Below are positions 35,427 through 45,192 of a stretch of DNA of 64,000 nucleotides, in pieces. The stretch spans positions 1-64,000 of the forward strand of contig NZ_JAUSSM010000010.1 of the NCBI RefSeq assembly GCF_030812315.1. Reading direction: 5' to 3'. The notes beneath the pieces were generated by a model. It worked only from the letters and a program-made list of their open reading frames with translations. It made no database searches and was not told where the DNA came from. Each line of letters starts with the position of its first letter. The stretch's first letter is position 1. The DNA comes from Arthrobacter oryzae. Its GTDB lineage: Bacteria > Actinomycetota > Actinomycetes > Actinomycetales > Micrococcaceae. The translations under genes were made by a program, and so were the position numbers.

Positions 35427-36478
35427 ATGCAGGAGCGTACTCACGTGGGCTTGGATGTCCACGCCCTCACGGTCGTCGCCTGCGCGATCGACGGCGAAAC
35501 AGGTGAGATGGTCCGGGCCCAACTGTCACCGGACCACGGTGAAATTCTCGCCTGGATCCAAGCACTCCCGGGCCCGTCCCGTGTGGTTTACGAGGCAGGG
35601 CCTACCGGCTTTGTCCTGGCCAGGGTCCTGCGGGAGGCCGGCGTCGACTGCCTGGTCGCGGCCCCGTCCAAGCTCCAGCGACCCTCCGGTGACCGGGTGA
35701 AACGGACAGGAACGATGCTCTGCATCTGGCCCGGCTGCTGAAACTGGACCAGATCACCGAGGTCGCCGTCCCGGATCCCGGGCAGGAAGCGGCCCGGGAC
35801 CTGGTCCGGGCCAGGGAAGACACCCGCGGGGACTTGATGCGCGCCCGGCACCGCGTCTCCAAACTGCTGCTGCGCCAAGGCATCCGTTACAACGGCGGAG
35901 ACACCTGGACCCGGGCCCACATGAGCTGGCTCTACCGCCAACGCTTCGATTCCCCGGCCCTGCAACTGGCCTACGACCTCGCCGTCGAAACCCTGGACCG
36001 GCGCGATCGCCTTGACAAGGCCATCACCAAGATCGCCTACGAGAGCGAATACACCCCTGTCGTCAGGGCACTGGAATGCCTGCGCGGGATCTCCACGATC
36101 ACGGCGTTCGGCCTGGCCGTGGAGATCGGAGACTGGAACCGGTTCACCGGCCGCACGATCGGTGCCTACCTCGGCCTTGTCCCCAGCGAGAATTCCTCCG
36201 GCCAGCACCGCTCCCAAGGCGGCATCACCAAGACCAGGAACACCCACGCCCGACGGCTTTTGATCGAGGCCGCCTGGCACCACCGACGAGCCTACACACG
36301 GCCTTCCGCGCTGATGCGCTCCCGGTGGGAGGCAGCAACCTCCGCATCCCGGACCCGCGGACAGGCCGGCAACCGACGCCTGCACGAACGGTGGCTCGTT
36401 TATTTGGAACACCGGAAACGGCCCGTGATTGCCAACGTGTTAACGCCAACCGAAAATAGGGCCAGGAACGCCAACTGA
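35427..36478 (+). pseudogene. IS110-family transposase, frameshifted and 3'-truncated
   Basis: The first 92 residues (MQERTHVGLDVHALTVVACA, Asp10; Glu56 in VVYEAGP) are the RuvC-like DEDD domain. After GDRVK the frame must shift one base, at about 35700, to give the next catalytic block DRNDALHLARLL; one A in an A-run seems lost. The rest includes the Tnp20 domain (ALECLRGISTITAFGLAVEI, then GYLGLVPSENSSG-like AYLGLVPSE). The C-terminus is replaced after about 36435 by an IS21 element. Both lesions should inactivate it. GGAGG precedes the ATG by 8 bases. Confidence 0.88.
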
Positions 36479-38510
36479 AAATAGGGCCACCGACCACTAT
36501 GGAAGGTGATCAATTTGGATGATTGGGCGGAGATACGCCACCTGTTTTCGACGGGCAAGCACTCGAAGCGGGAGATCGGCAGGATCGTGGGGGTTTCCCG
36601 CGGAACGGTGGACCGGGCACTGAAGTCGGACCGGGCGCCGAAGTACCAGCGGGCATCCGGGGTATCGAGTTTTGATGACTTTGCTCCCAGGGTGCGGGAG
36701 TTGTTGGTGAAGACGCCGACGATGCCGGCCGCGACGCTGGCGGAGCGGGTGGGCTGGTCCGGTTCCGCGTCGTTGTTCCGGGCGAAGGTCGCCGTGATCC
36801 GGCCCGAATACGCACCGCCTGATCCGGCCGACCGTTTGGTCCACGAGCCGGGGTTCCAGGTCCAGTGCGATCTCTGGTTCCCGCACGAGCCGCTGCCCGT
36901 CGGTGAGGGCCAGTCCGACACGCCGCCGGTGCTGGTGATGACCTCGGCGTTCTCGGGATTCATCCAGGCGCGGATGCTGCCGTCGCGGACGACGCCGGAC
37001 CTTCTGGGCGGAATGTGGACTCTGTTGCAGGACGCGCAGGCGGTTCCGTCCAGGCTGCTGTGGGACAACGAGTCCGGCATCGGTAGGCGCCGGCCCACGG
37101 AGCCGGTGGCCGCGTTCGCCGGGTCCCTGGGATTGGAGATCAAGCTGCTTCCGCCGCGGGATCCGGAGTCCAAGGGCATGGTCGAGCGGATGAACAGGTT
37201 CTTCCGGCAAGCTTCATGCCGGGCCGGGACTTCCGGTCACCAGCGGACTTCAACGGCCAGTTGGAAGACTGGCTGCCCAAAGCGAATCACCGGTATTCAC
37301 GGTCCCGCCACGGCCGCCCGGACGAGCTGATCGTCCTGGACCGGGAAAGGATGCGGGAACTGCCGCCGGTGAGCCCGGAAGCGGTGTTCCGCAACGCGGT
37401 GCGGCTCCCGCGGGATTACTACGTGCGGGTGTTCTCCAACGACTATTCCGTGGACCCATCATTCATCGGGCGGATCGTGGATGTCATCGCTGACCTGGAT
37501 ACCGTCTGGGTCACCCACGACGGGGTCATCATCGCCACACACGTCCGGGCATGGGCCCGGCACCTGGTCCTGACCGACCCCGCCCACGTGGCCCGCGCAG
37601 CGGTGATGCGCCGGGACTTCCGAACCCAAAGAGTCCACCGCCCCGAACCCGATGAAGCAGTGGAGGTACGGGATCTGGCCGCCTACGACGAGATCTTCGG
37701 CATCGACCTCGGCCAGCAGCCTGCGCTTCTCGAGGTGGCCTCATGACCGGGACACCGTCACAGATTGAGTACTACGCCAGGGCACTGCGAGCACCGCGGA
37801 TCAGCGACGGGTTCCGCCGGCTCGGGGACCAGGCCCGGGACGCCGGCTGGTCCCATGAGGAGTACCTGGCCGCCGTCCTCTCCCGTGAAGTCTCCGAACG
37901 CGAAGCCTCCGGAGCGGCGACACGGATCAAGGCCGCGAGGTTCCCGGCCCACAAGGATCTGGAAGAGTTCAACTTCGACCACCAGCCCTCCGCGGACCGG
38001 AACCTCATCGCGCACCTGGGCACCGGGGTGTTCCTCTCCGAAGCCAAAAACGTGGTCCTCCTCGGGCCGCCCGGCACCGGCAAAACCCATCTCGCGGTCG
38101 GCCTCGGCATAAAGGCAGCCAAGGCAGGGCACCGAGTACTCTTCGACTCCGCGACCGGCTGGGTCGCCCGGCTCCAGGAAGCCCACTCCCGCGGGAAACT
38201 CGCCCAGGAACTAGTCAAACTCCGCCGCTACAGCCTCCTGGTGGTCGACGAAGTAGGCTACATCCCGTTCGATCAGGACGCCGCGAACCTGTTCTTCCAG
38301 CTCGTCTCCAGCCGCTACGAACACGCCTCCATGATCCTGACGTCGAACCTCCCGTTCGCCCGCTGGGGCGACGTCTTCGGAGACCTGACCATCGCCTCGG
38401 CCATGATCGACCGGATCGTCCACCACGCCGAGGTCATCAGCCTCAAAGGCAACAGCTACCGGCTCAAGAAACACCAGCCCGCCGCTGCAAATCACGGGCT
38501 AGCTGATTTT
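36438..38510 (+). mobile_element. IS21-family element inserted into IS110, right end lost
   Basis: The left end begins TGTTAACGCC at 36438, inside the IS110 transposase. It carries two 21-bp direct repeats (36444-36464 and 36469-36489, one mismatch, core GAAAATAGGGCCA), the multiple transposase-binding repeats typical of IS21. istA and istB follow. No matching inverted right end is seen; the IS sequence stops near 38490-38515, against the 3' end of an unrelated leftward gene. A deletion has probably removed the right terminus. Confidence 0.85.
36506..37746 (+). pseudogene. istA: IS21-family transposase IstA, frameshifted
   Basis: The N-terminal HTH (STGKHSKREIGRIVGVSRGT) and DDE core (Asp in VQCDLWFPHEP, Asp in LLWDNESGIG, Glu in DPESKGMVERMNRFFR) lie in the first frame. 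Near 37207 the frame must change to continue as SFMPGRDFRSPADFNGQLE and finish at 37746. A deletion of one base (or four) in the FFRQ/SFMPG joint explains it. istA normally assembles with IstB to insert the element; this copy cannot unless the read is wrong. Confidence 0.87.
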
Positions 38511-38663
38511 GGGCCACGTCACCGCTTCGTAGGAAGCACTCGCTGGTTCCATGCCTTGAGAAAGGCGACGGCAAAGTCCATCAATCCCGGCACTGGCACC
38601 CCGACCGTCCTCATCAGGTACCTACCGGGGGTGATCTCGATGCCGCGCGCAGCGCCCTCGTAA
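37743..38663 (+). CDS. istB: IS21-family ATPase IstB, with read-through C-terminus
   Basis: This is an AAA+ ATPase that helps IstA select targets. Walker A is LLGPPGTGKTHLAVGLG, Walker B is SLLVVDEVGY, and the sensor region is SMILTSNLPF. It overlaps istA by 4 bases, as usual. Normal IstB ends at about residue 255; here, after NSYRLKKHQPAA, the frame runs past the lost IS end into the antisense strand of the next gene. That adds some 50 unrelated residues. The protein may be stable, but the element cannot transpose. Confidence 0.88.
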   Translation: MTGTPSQIEYYARALRAPRISDGFRRLGDQARDAGWSHEEYLAAVLSREVSEREASGAATRIKAARFPAHKDLEEFNFDHQPSADRNLIAHLGTGVFLSEAKNVVLLGPPGTGKTHLAVGLGIKAAKAGHRVLFDSATGWVARLQEAHSRGKLAQELVKLRRYSLLVVDEVGYIPFDQDAANLFFQLVSSRYEHASMILTSNLPFARWGDVFGDLTIASAMIDRIVHHAEVISLKGNSYRLKKHQPAAANHGLADFGPRHRFVGSTRWFHALRKATAKSINPGTGTPTVLIRYLPGVISMPRAAPS

Positions 38664-39613
38664 TAGGCGGTCAACAGTGGCACCTCAGCGCCTGACAAAC
38701 CGCTGTGAACGGGCAGGTGAACCTTTTCAGGCGGAACGAAAAGCCCGCCTAAGACCACCCCTCGCTGTTTGATCCGCGCCAAGACCCTGTCCTGCTGTTC
38801 GGGCGCATCATGTCTTCCCCGTAGTCCAGACTTTGCCTCGTCAATGTTGGTTAGTAGCACATGTCCGGCGGCATTCCAGCAACCCACCACCCCGTCGGAG
38901 AGCGGTTTGTTGTCCCCGTCCAGCACCTCGTCGTAATACACCGGCGGGCCAAACTCCTCCGGTGTCACGCTCCGCCCGGCCGCTTCGCCGGGTGAAGATG
39001 GCGTGATAAGGTGCCGTCGCAACGCCTCGTTGAATGCGCGGCGTTTCCTGTCCCCATCGCTCAGGGCTGCCCTGAACTCAGGCGTCAATTTACGGGCCTC
39101 TTGGAACAGGAGTCCCGCAAGATTGTTCGCTTGGCCGCCTTCCCTTCCCTCCGCAGGGAATGCCCACATGGCTGGCCGCTGGAGAAGTGCGGCGATTTCC
39201 GTCGGAGAGGGCGATCCCAGAAGTTGGTAAAGCTTCTCGAACTCGGGTCGCTGCTTGCGTATCTCAGCCACGACATCATGGATTGCGGCAATCATCTCGG
39301 GTTGAGATGCGTAGGCAGGTCGTCGAGCTTGCTGTTTGACGCTATCGCTGGCATGGCGCCCCAGCACGGTCGCAGGTGGCGGATGCAGCGCGGAACCCAG
39401 GTTCCGCTCTTCGAGGGCTGCAATAGTGCTGGCCCGCTTGTTCCCTACCGCTTCCCTAAGCGCTTGTATCGCATTGCTCTGCTCGGCAGCCGACCTTTTC
39501 GCAACGTACTCGAGGGCGTCGTCTAGGGTCAGGAACGACTTTTGTGTGTAGCGGGTAAGGGCTATTAACTTCTGTTGTCGGCGCTTCGCCCTATCCCGGC
39601 TCCTACTGCCCAT
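38519..39613 (-). CDS. unknown protein, fourth gene of the 38.5-45 kb operon
   Basis: This 364-residue soluble protein starts at ATG 39613, inside the stop of the previous gene (TGATG). The N-terminal 50 residues are basic (SRSRDRAKRRQQKLIALTRY). A helical middle follows, then a more structured C-terminal half with strand-like runs (RGVVLGGLFVPPEKVHLPVH, then GYLMRTVGVPVPGLMDFAV-like RYLMRTVGVPVPG). No family is recognised. Its 3' end abuts the broken IS21 element but appears complete. Confidence 0.7.
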   Translation of the reverse strand: MGSRSRDRAKRRQQKLIALTRYTQKSFLTLDDALEYVAKRSAAEQSNAIQALREAVGNKRASTIAALEERNLGSALHPPPATVLGRHASDSVKQQARRPAYASQPEMIAAIHDVVAEIRKQRPEFEKLYQLLGSPSPTEIAALLQRPAMWAFPAEGREGGQANNLAGLLFQEARKLTPEFRAALSDGDRKRRAFNEALRRHLITPSSPGEAAGRSVTPEEFGPPVYYDEVLDGDNKPLSDGVVGCWNAAGHVLLTNIDEAKSGLRGRHDAPEQQDRVLARIKQRGVVLGGLFVPPEKVHLPVHSGLSGAEVPLLTAYYEGAARGIEITPGRYLMRTVGVPVPGLMDFAVAFLKAWNQRVLPTKR

Positions 39614-41355
39614 CAGAGGAAGCTCTCGAGCATCATCACGTTGTCGAGCCACTGAAGGTCTACCCGATCGATACGCAAAACGAACACACCAATATCCGTC
39701 ACCGGTATACCAACATCAAGAAGTAGCTCCAACAGCCCCGTATCCTTTGGACGTTCGGCGATCACGGCACCCACCGCAACCAGCCAGTCCAACCCCTCCT
39801 CTTCAATAACAGACCCCGTGAGCAGGGCCTTGAACTCTGCGTCGCGGGCAAGAAGGCCCCTGACGCCTTGGATAGCGCCGTGCGCGTAGAGGGCTCCCTC
39901 CAGCAGGATAGGAATTTTCACCGGGAACAGGATCAGGGCCATGTTAAACACCCAGTTCAGCGCTCCGACGCCCATCTCGATGATTTTCTTTTGCCTGGCG
40001 CTATCCCTCAATGCCCGCCGGTAGTACAGGGCAACCGTGGAAGCGAATCGACCCGAAGTTCCTTCCAGATCTTGCACGGCGGCTGCCACCAGAGATTCGG
40101 ACGCGAGTGGCTCCACTGCCTCGCTTTCGGCAGGGAGCCGATCAAGAAGCGTTTGCTCAGGTCCGTCGCGCAATACCTGGGGCCACACTGCTTCGGCGCG
40201 TAGGCCAGCCACCAATGAGTTCTTGTCAGCAGAGAACTTCTCAGTGACATCGATAATGTCGTGCAACATTTTGTAGAGACAGCCGGCAAGTTGATCATCT
40301 GTAACCTTGGTGATGCTCAATGCGATAGGCACGGCCCACGGGTGGTTGGAGCGGCCGGCCTGTGCCAGCTCCTTCGCCAGCATGTCGCAATGGATCCGGT
40401 GCTCTGTCCCGAGTTTTTCGAGCTCTGCCCCCACTTCCTCGAACGGTCGGTCGCTGCCACCTATACGCAACGACCAGAGCATTCGCTCAACGATTCGGAT
40501 CCGTTCGACTCGCGCATACAGCGGCTCAACCATCGCTCTCAGCTCAGCGACACTCGTGGAGCCCATACCGGCGCCGGCAGCGACTGCATCCTCCTGGGCA
40601 TCGACGAAGTAGTACCCCCAAATGAGTTGGGGCGTGGTCGCAAAGTCTTGAACACCCTTTGTGTATCGGTCCGGTTTGTACTTCGACAGGGCGCCGATAG
40701 CCATGAGGTGAGATCTGTCTGCCCGGAGAACTGCCTGATTGTCAACGTGCTTCTCCAGCGCCTCCAGCCCGCTTACGATCAACCCGGCCAGCACACTGGT
40801 GGCTGCTTCGACGGCTTCACGCGCGCGCCTCCATCGGCTTACGTATTCTTTTGCCGTGGCGATGTCCTCTTCGGTTGGTGGATAACCGCTGCGATCTTGG
40901 GTCCCCACAGCCTGGACATCGGGCGGTCTTCCCGCCTCGTCGAGCACAGCCCTTGCCCGGGCAGATTCGACGTCTGTGATCGCGACCAACTGGTCCACCG
41001 CCGTCCTGACGTCGCTCCAGCCACCGATCGCGTACAGCCCTACCAGATCCTCTAGAAGACCATCCGGATCTACGGCTATGTCGAACTTCTGGTCGCGGAC
41101 GTGAATCGTGGCGTCGTCATCCGCCGGCTCAGTGCCTTGAACCTCCAGCGCAGCTTCGCGGCCCTTGCCGACGGCTATATCAGCGGCGGCCAGCGCGTCT
41201 TGCAGCGCGGCTTCAACAAAACGATAACGTGCCAGACCAGCATCCGCCGGGTTCCCGAACACCGGTGGATGGGCCTCATAGGAGTTGATCAGCAGCAAGT
41301 CACTCGGCGCGAGCCCGTCGGCGACCGCCTGATACTCCTCGTCCGGGACGGCCAT
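39613..41355 (-). CDS. large mainly helical unknown protein, third operon gene
   Basis: This is a 580-residue protein, strongly helical throughout. A hydrophobic helix lies near residues 470-500 (LNWVFNMALILFPVKIPILL), possibly membrane-associated. Two tail blocks (LLELLLDVGIPVTDIGVFVL, then RIDRVDLQWLDNVMMLESFL) look like a compact C-terminal domain. It starts 4 bases after the stop of the 922-residue gene and overlaps the next gene by one base. No homologous family is recognised. The strict coupling suggests the four products form one complex or pathway. Confidence 0.72.
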   Translation of the reverse strand: MAVPDEEYQAVADGLAPSDLLLINSYEAHPPVFGNPADAGLARYRFVEAALQDALAAADIAVGKGREAALEVQGTEPADDDATIHVRDQKFDIAVDPDGLLEDLVGLYAIGGWSDVRTAVDQLVAITDVESARARAVLDEAGRPPDVQAVGTQDRSGYPPTEEDIATAKEYVSRWRRAREAVEAATSVLAGLIVSGLEALEKHVDNQAVLRADRSHLMAIGALSKYKPDRYTKGVQDFATTPQLIWGYYFVDAQEDAVAAGAGMGSTSVAELRAMVEPLYARVERIRIVERMLWSLRIGGSDRPFEEVGAELEKLGTEHRIHCDMLAKELAQAGRSNHPWAVPIALSITKVTDDQLAGCLYKMLHDIIDVTEKFSADKNSLVAGLRAEAVWPQVLRDGPEQTLLDRLPAESEAVEPLASESLVAAAVQDLEGTSGRFASTVALYYRRALRDSARQKKIIEMGVGALNWVFNMALILFPVKIPILLEGALYAHGAIQGVRGLLARDAEFKALLTGSVIEEEGLDWLVAVGAVIAERPKDTGLLELLLDVGIPVTDIGVFVLRIDRVDLQWLDNVMMLESFL

Positions 41356-41359
41356 CGCG

Positions 41360-44128
41360 TCACGCCTGCGTCGGCCTCTGGATGTCTACCGACAGCCGAG
41401 GAACGGGCTCGTGCGGATCTTCCAGCCGTGGTGGCTGCGCCGCCAAACGAGCCTCCAAGCGCTTCGCCTCGGCCGTTGCCTGCCGTACTTGCGCTGTGCG
41501 AAGCTCGATGTCCAGTCGCCGCGATTCTTCAATGAAATCCTCGCAGGCGCTGCAACGACCGAGCCTGGCCTCGATCGTTAGTCCGGGGGACGGCAACTGC
41601 ATCGTGTCTTCCCCCGCGGTGACGTCTATTGCCGTTTTGAAATCGTCCAAGAACTCTTGGCCGCTCTGTATGACCTCGTGATTCAGAGGCACTAGCAGCT
41701 TCGATCCGATCTGACTCACAACACGAGGCTGGAAAAAGCCGGGCTCGAAGCTCGTCAGCAAGCCTGCCATGGACTGTTCAATGTGATCGAGCTGTTCCTG
41801 CGGTGGAAGCGCTAGAAAAAGTGCGAACGAGTAGTGCTCGGCGTGTTCCTGCAAGTGCAGTTCGAGCACCTCGGCCCGTTCCTTAGCTAGGGCGTAGTCG
41901 CGGATCGGGAAGTCGTTCTCAATGCGGTCTTCGTCGTTCTGTTGGTTTTGATTCTTCTGTTGCTCCTGAATCAACTTCTTTGTATCAGCGCTGATCCCCC
42001 CGCTTTTTACTCCGTCCAGAAAAGCCCGATAAACCTTTGTGAACTGCTCAATTTGCGTGCCGAGGCCGGCGTCCTCCGCCTCCAGCAGGCCCACCCTCAG
42101 AATCTCCGTCCACCACCATCCCCAGTCTGCGGCTTGCTTGACGTGGTAAGGCCCATGCGGTCCCCACATTGCCGGACGCAGAAGGCCCTGCTTGACTTCC
42201 TGGGGCTCGAGGTTCAGCTGTGACGGTTTCGGCATAGCCGTCGCCTCCGGCATGACCGCGGCAAGCCGCGGGCCCCACTCCCGGATCTGGGGAGGCGTTT
42301 TCTCGGCCGCGAGCTCGGTCAGTGTAAGCGTGAGCTGTGAGAAGGAACGTAGGAGCAGTTGCTGTGCCAGCCACCGTTTGCCAGCGTCGAGATCATGAGG
42401 CAATACCTGGCCCTTCTTCGTCCCCAGGGTGGGAACGTCTTCCCCCAGGCAGGTTAGGGCAGTGTCTAACTTCGTGGCATTCCCTTCGTCAAGCAACTTG
42501 CGTGCGGTGGCTTGGAGATTGGCCAAGTAACCGTTGGCTGCTCTTTCTTCGTCCGAGATCCCTGTTTGCGGAGTGGGGGAGTCGTTAGGTGCGGCCGGAA
42601 GCGGATCTTTCCGGTCCTGGCGGCGAACTGCGATCTCTGCTTGCTCAATCTCACGAGCACGCAGGAACCGGATGGCTTCAAAGCCAGGGCTTAGTCCACG
42701 GTCCAGGAGTGCGTCGCGTAACGCGGCTTCGTGCTGGCGAATGAACTGCTCGGAGAAGGCATGCTCGGCGACCGGGTTCGGAATCATCGCACAGAAACGC
42801 ATTGCGTCTTCGTTGAACTCGGTCCGGATCTTATAGTGGGTGAGGATCTCGAAGTAGTCCAAGTTCAAGGTGTGGCACATGTTCGGGTTGCGGACCTTGC
42901 GGGTGATCCGTTGCTCGCTGCCACTCTCGGTGGTCTCGGTGACTTTGGTCGATCGCTGTACTTTCACCCGAGCAGATGACTTTCTCACTCCCTCCCGGAT
43001 CGCCTTGGTGGTCGTGCGTGCAACGCTGTCCGCGTTTGTCTTGTCGCGCGCGTCCACGTTAGCGCCGATTTTGATCTTGACCGGGCCAGGGTTGTACTGA
43101 ATATCAACGGAACCACCGCCCTTTAGCTCGAACTCTTCCTTCTTGGTCAGCTCGCGAAGCACCTCGGTACTGTCTTGTGTTTTTTCTTCCTCCTCGGCCG
43201 ACATCTCGCTATCCGTGGAGGAGGATTGCTCAAGCGTCTTCTTACGCCGGTCCCAAGTGAAGAGCTCGATGGTTACCTCCTCCTGAGGTGCGAGAGCCAG
43301 CGACTGCAGGAGACGACCGCGTGAGAAGCCTTCGAGCGTCCACGACTGCTTCCACTCGAAGTACAGGGCGAGGATTACGCCGCTCAGGTCGGGCGGACTG
43401 AGGAGTCGCGTGGGGCTGTAGCTGTTGTTGGTGACCGTACCCTTGGACGGCTCAATCGTCATCGTCGGCCCGGCGGCCACCCTGCCGGGGGCGCCTTCGA
43501 CCGTGGCAACGCTGGCATTTAGTGCCCCTCCTGCCGACGGCTGGGTCTTCTTGAGGTGGACGGTTATCTCGTAGTCTTCGTAGACGACACCTACCTCCCC
43601 ATCCTGGGCGAGAGCTGTTGCCTGAGCAGGCGTCATGGCAAACATGATCCTCGTGGCACCCGACAACGCCCACGGGCCAACCAGATATGACGCCAAATCA
43701 GCCTCGTCGACCCAGTGAGAGACCTTGATCAAAACTTCCCTGCCACCGCCGTTGCCGCCATCCATGCGCCCGCGAGTATTCATGAGACTGGCAAGGCCTG
43801 TGTCCACGGCGGGCGATGACCGGGAGTCGGATGTGAACGAGCTGGCTTCCGCTGCCTTGAGCCCCAGAAGCTCACCGAGGGAGATCCGCTCCTGACCGGC
43901 GAGGCTCAGGGTGCCATCGGCGCGGGCGCCGCCGCCGGTGGCTCCTGCGCCCTTCTTTCCGCCCCCACTGTCGAGTTTTTTGCCGACTTCAACAGGGAGC
44001 TCACGGTCGCCGATGACGAGCTTTACCGGGCAGAACTGGCCAAAGCGAAACTCCTGGAGCAACTCCCCAGCGGGCAGCGACCGTCCGCAAGCGCCATCGA
44101 TGAATAATTCAGGCTCGGCCCCTGCCAT
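41360..44128 (-). CDS. very large unknown protein, second operon gene
   Basis: This is a 922-residue protein. The N-terminal 250 residues are Gly/Ser-rich with beta-like runs. Next comes a block with SLALAPQEEVTIELFTWDRR followed by a highly charged linker rich in Glu, Ser and Thr (EEEEKTQDSTEVLRELTKKE). A conserved-looking joint, RKVRNPNMCHTLNLDYFEIL, follows. The C-terminal 400 residues are helical and contain an RCSAC pair and a long coiled coil at the end. It faintly recalls large structural or surface proteins of contractile injection or spore-coat type loci, but I cannot assign it. Its ATG overlaps the stop of the previous gene. Confidence 0.72.
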   Translation of the reverse strand: MAGAEPELFIDGACGRSLPAGELLQEFRFGQFCPVKLVIGDRELPVEVGKKLDSGGGKKGAGATGGGARADGTLSLAGQERISLGELLGLKAAEASSFTSDSRSSPAVDTGLASLMNTRGRMDGGNGGGREVLIKVSHWVDEADLASYLVGPWALSGATRIMFAMTPAQATALAQDGEVGVVYEDYEITVHLKKTQPSAGGALNASVATVEGAPGRVAAGPTMTIEPSKGTVTNNSYSPTRLLSPPDLSGVILALYFEWKQSWTLEGFSRGRLLQSLALAPQEEVTIELFTWDRRKKTLEQSSSTDSEMSAEEEEKTQDSTEVLRELTKKEEFELKGGGSVDIQYNPGPVKIKIGANVDARDKTNADSVARTTTKAIREGVRKSSARVKVQRSTKVTETTESGSEQRITRKVRNPNMCHTLNLDYFEILTHYKIRTEFNEDAMRFCAMIPNPVAEHAFSEQFIRQHEAALRDALLDRGLSPGFEAIRFLRAREIEQAEIAVRRQDRKDPLPAAPNDSPTPQTGISDEERAANGYLANLQATARKLLDEGNATKLDTALTCLGEDVPTLGTKKGQVLPHDLDAGKRWLAQQLLLRSFSQLTLTLTELAAEKTPPQIREWGPRLAAVMPEATAMPKPSQLNLEPQEVKQGLLRPAMWGPHGPYHVKQAADWGWWWTEILRVGLLEAEDAGLGTQIEQFTKVYRAFLDGVKSGGISADTKKLIQEQQKNQNQQNDEDRIENDFPIRDYALAKERAEVLELHLQEHAEHYSFALFLALPPQEQLDHIEQSMAGLLTSFEPGFFQPRVVSQIGSKLLVPLNHEVIQSGQEFLDDFKTAIDVTAGEDTMQLPSPGLTIEARLGRCSACEDFIEESRRLDIELRTAQVRQATAEAKRLEARLAAQPPRLEDPHEPVPRLSVDIQRPTQA

Positions 44129-45192
44129 CAGCTGTTTCCACCCCGTCTACCGGTCAGACTGCCGGGCTCATGCCAGGCCTTCAGCGCTGCGTTCCAGGTG
44201 TAGCACCGCGTGATTAGCTGAGCGAGCTCGTCATCGCCTTGGCTCTCGTCGAACAACATAACCGCGGTGATAGCCTCACCACCGCGGTGGGCGACGCGCT
44301 GAAGGGCGCTAAACCCCTCCCTGGTCAGCCGCCGCTCCGGTGCCAGCTCGAGCGCCTTGGATATCTCCTCAACCAGCTTGTCGCCATTTGAGTCGGTCCG
44401 GTACGGCCACTGCTCCTCGGGCCTGCCTGTAAGACCGAAGACGGCAATCACGTCTTTGTCGCGGAGAATAGGGTAGGAATGATCGTCAGCTATGCTCTGC
44501 AATGATGACGAACGGCTCCACGTCACGGAAGCACCCGAAACTCCAGCGAGGTAATCACGGAAGGGCCGATGCTCCGTCCGGACCCGTTCGCGAAGCATCG
44601 GGATACCTGTCGCCTGACTCCACTCCGCAAACGTAGATGCGGCCGCAAGTAGCCCGTCCCGAAGTCGTACAAAATCGCTCGTCGCCCCGGGCGAGTCCGA
44701 CGGACCAAACACCGGTTCATACATCGCTTTGCGCTGAACATACGACGGAAAATTCTCATCGTAACCGACGCGTGCCCGCAGACGGGCGAGCCCTAGAGTC
44801 GTGGGGGCTTGTAAGTCCACGTACAGGTGCGGACGAAACAAGAAGTCGCCCGCAACTTGGCAGGCCAATTCGATGAGCGGGTCGAGTCTGGCATAAGTGT
44901 AGAGCCCAGCCACCTCAAATCCACCGCCTGTTACCGTGTCGAAGGAGGCTCGGTCCGAGATGTCCAGGGTTTTTTTGTCTTTCAGGGACAATTCGGCTGC
45001 GGGAGCCGCTGGCACAGGGGGCCTATTAACCATTTCAGTGACCCTACTCTCAACTGGGCAACCAGTTTGGGTTGCCGCCCCGAATTTTGCACTGACCCCA
45101 TTTCCCAAGGCGGTCCGCACCGGGGGGTCACCACTCTGGGTCGTTCGCCACCAAAAGGCCATCGCATCTCCCAATGCGCTGTCGTTGACCAC
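44128..45192 (-). CDS. unknown protein, first gene of the four-gene operon
   Basis: This is a 354-residue frame (GTG start at 45192). An internal ATG at 45033 (MVNRPPVPAAPAAELS) is an alternative start giving 301 residues. The body is a mixed alpha/beta protein with LYTYARLDPLIELACQVAGD and DKDVIAVFGLTGRPEEQWPY. No signal peptide, membrane helix or known motif is visible. The stop overlaps the start of the 922-residue gene (TGATG). As the operon's first gene it should carry the promoter upstream, which I could not identify. Confidence 0.68.
   Translation of the reverse strand: MVNDSALGDAMAFWWRTTQSGDPPVRTALGNGVSAKFGAATQTGCPVESRVTEMVNRPPVPAAPAAELSLKDKKTLDISDRASFDTVTGGGFEVAGLYTYARLDPLIELACQVAGDFLFRPHLYVDLQAPTTLGLARLRARVGYDENFPSYVQRKAMYEPVFGPSDSPGATSDFVRLRDGLLAAASTFAEWSQATGIPMLRERVRTEHRPFRDYLAGVSGASVTWSRSSSLQSIADDHSYPILRDKDVIAVFGLTGRPEEQWPYRTDSNGDKLVEEISKALELAPERRLTREGFSALQRVAHRGGEAITAVMLFDESQGDDELAQLITRCYTWNAALKAWHEPGSLTGRRGGNS

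Noticed and set aside
35588-36412. Long leftward open frame over the IS110 transposase
   Set aside because: Composition is that of an antisense shadow and it crosses the transposase frameshift point without meaning.
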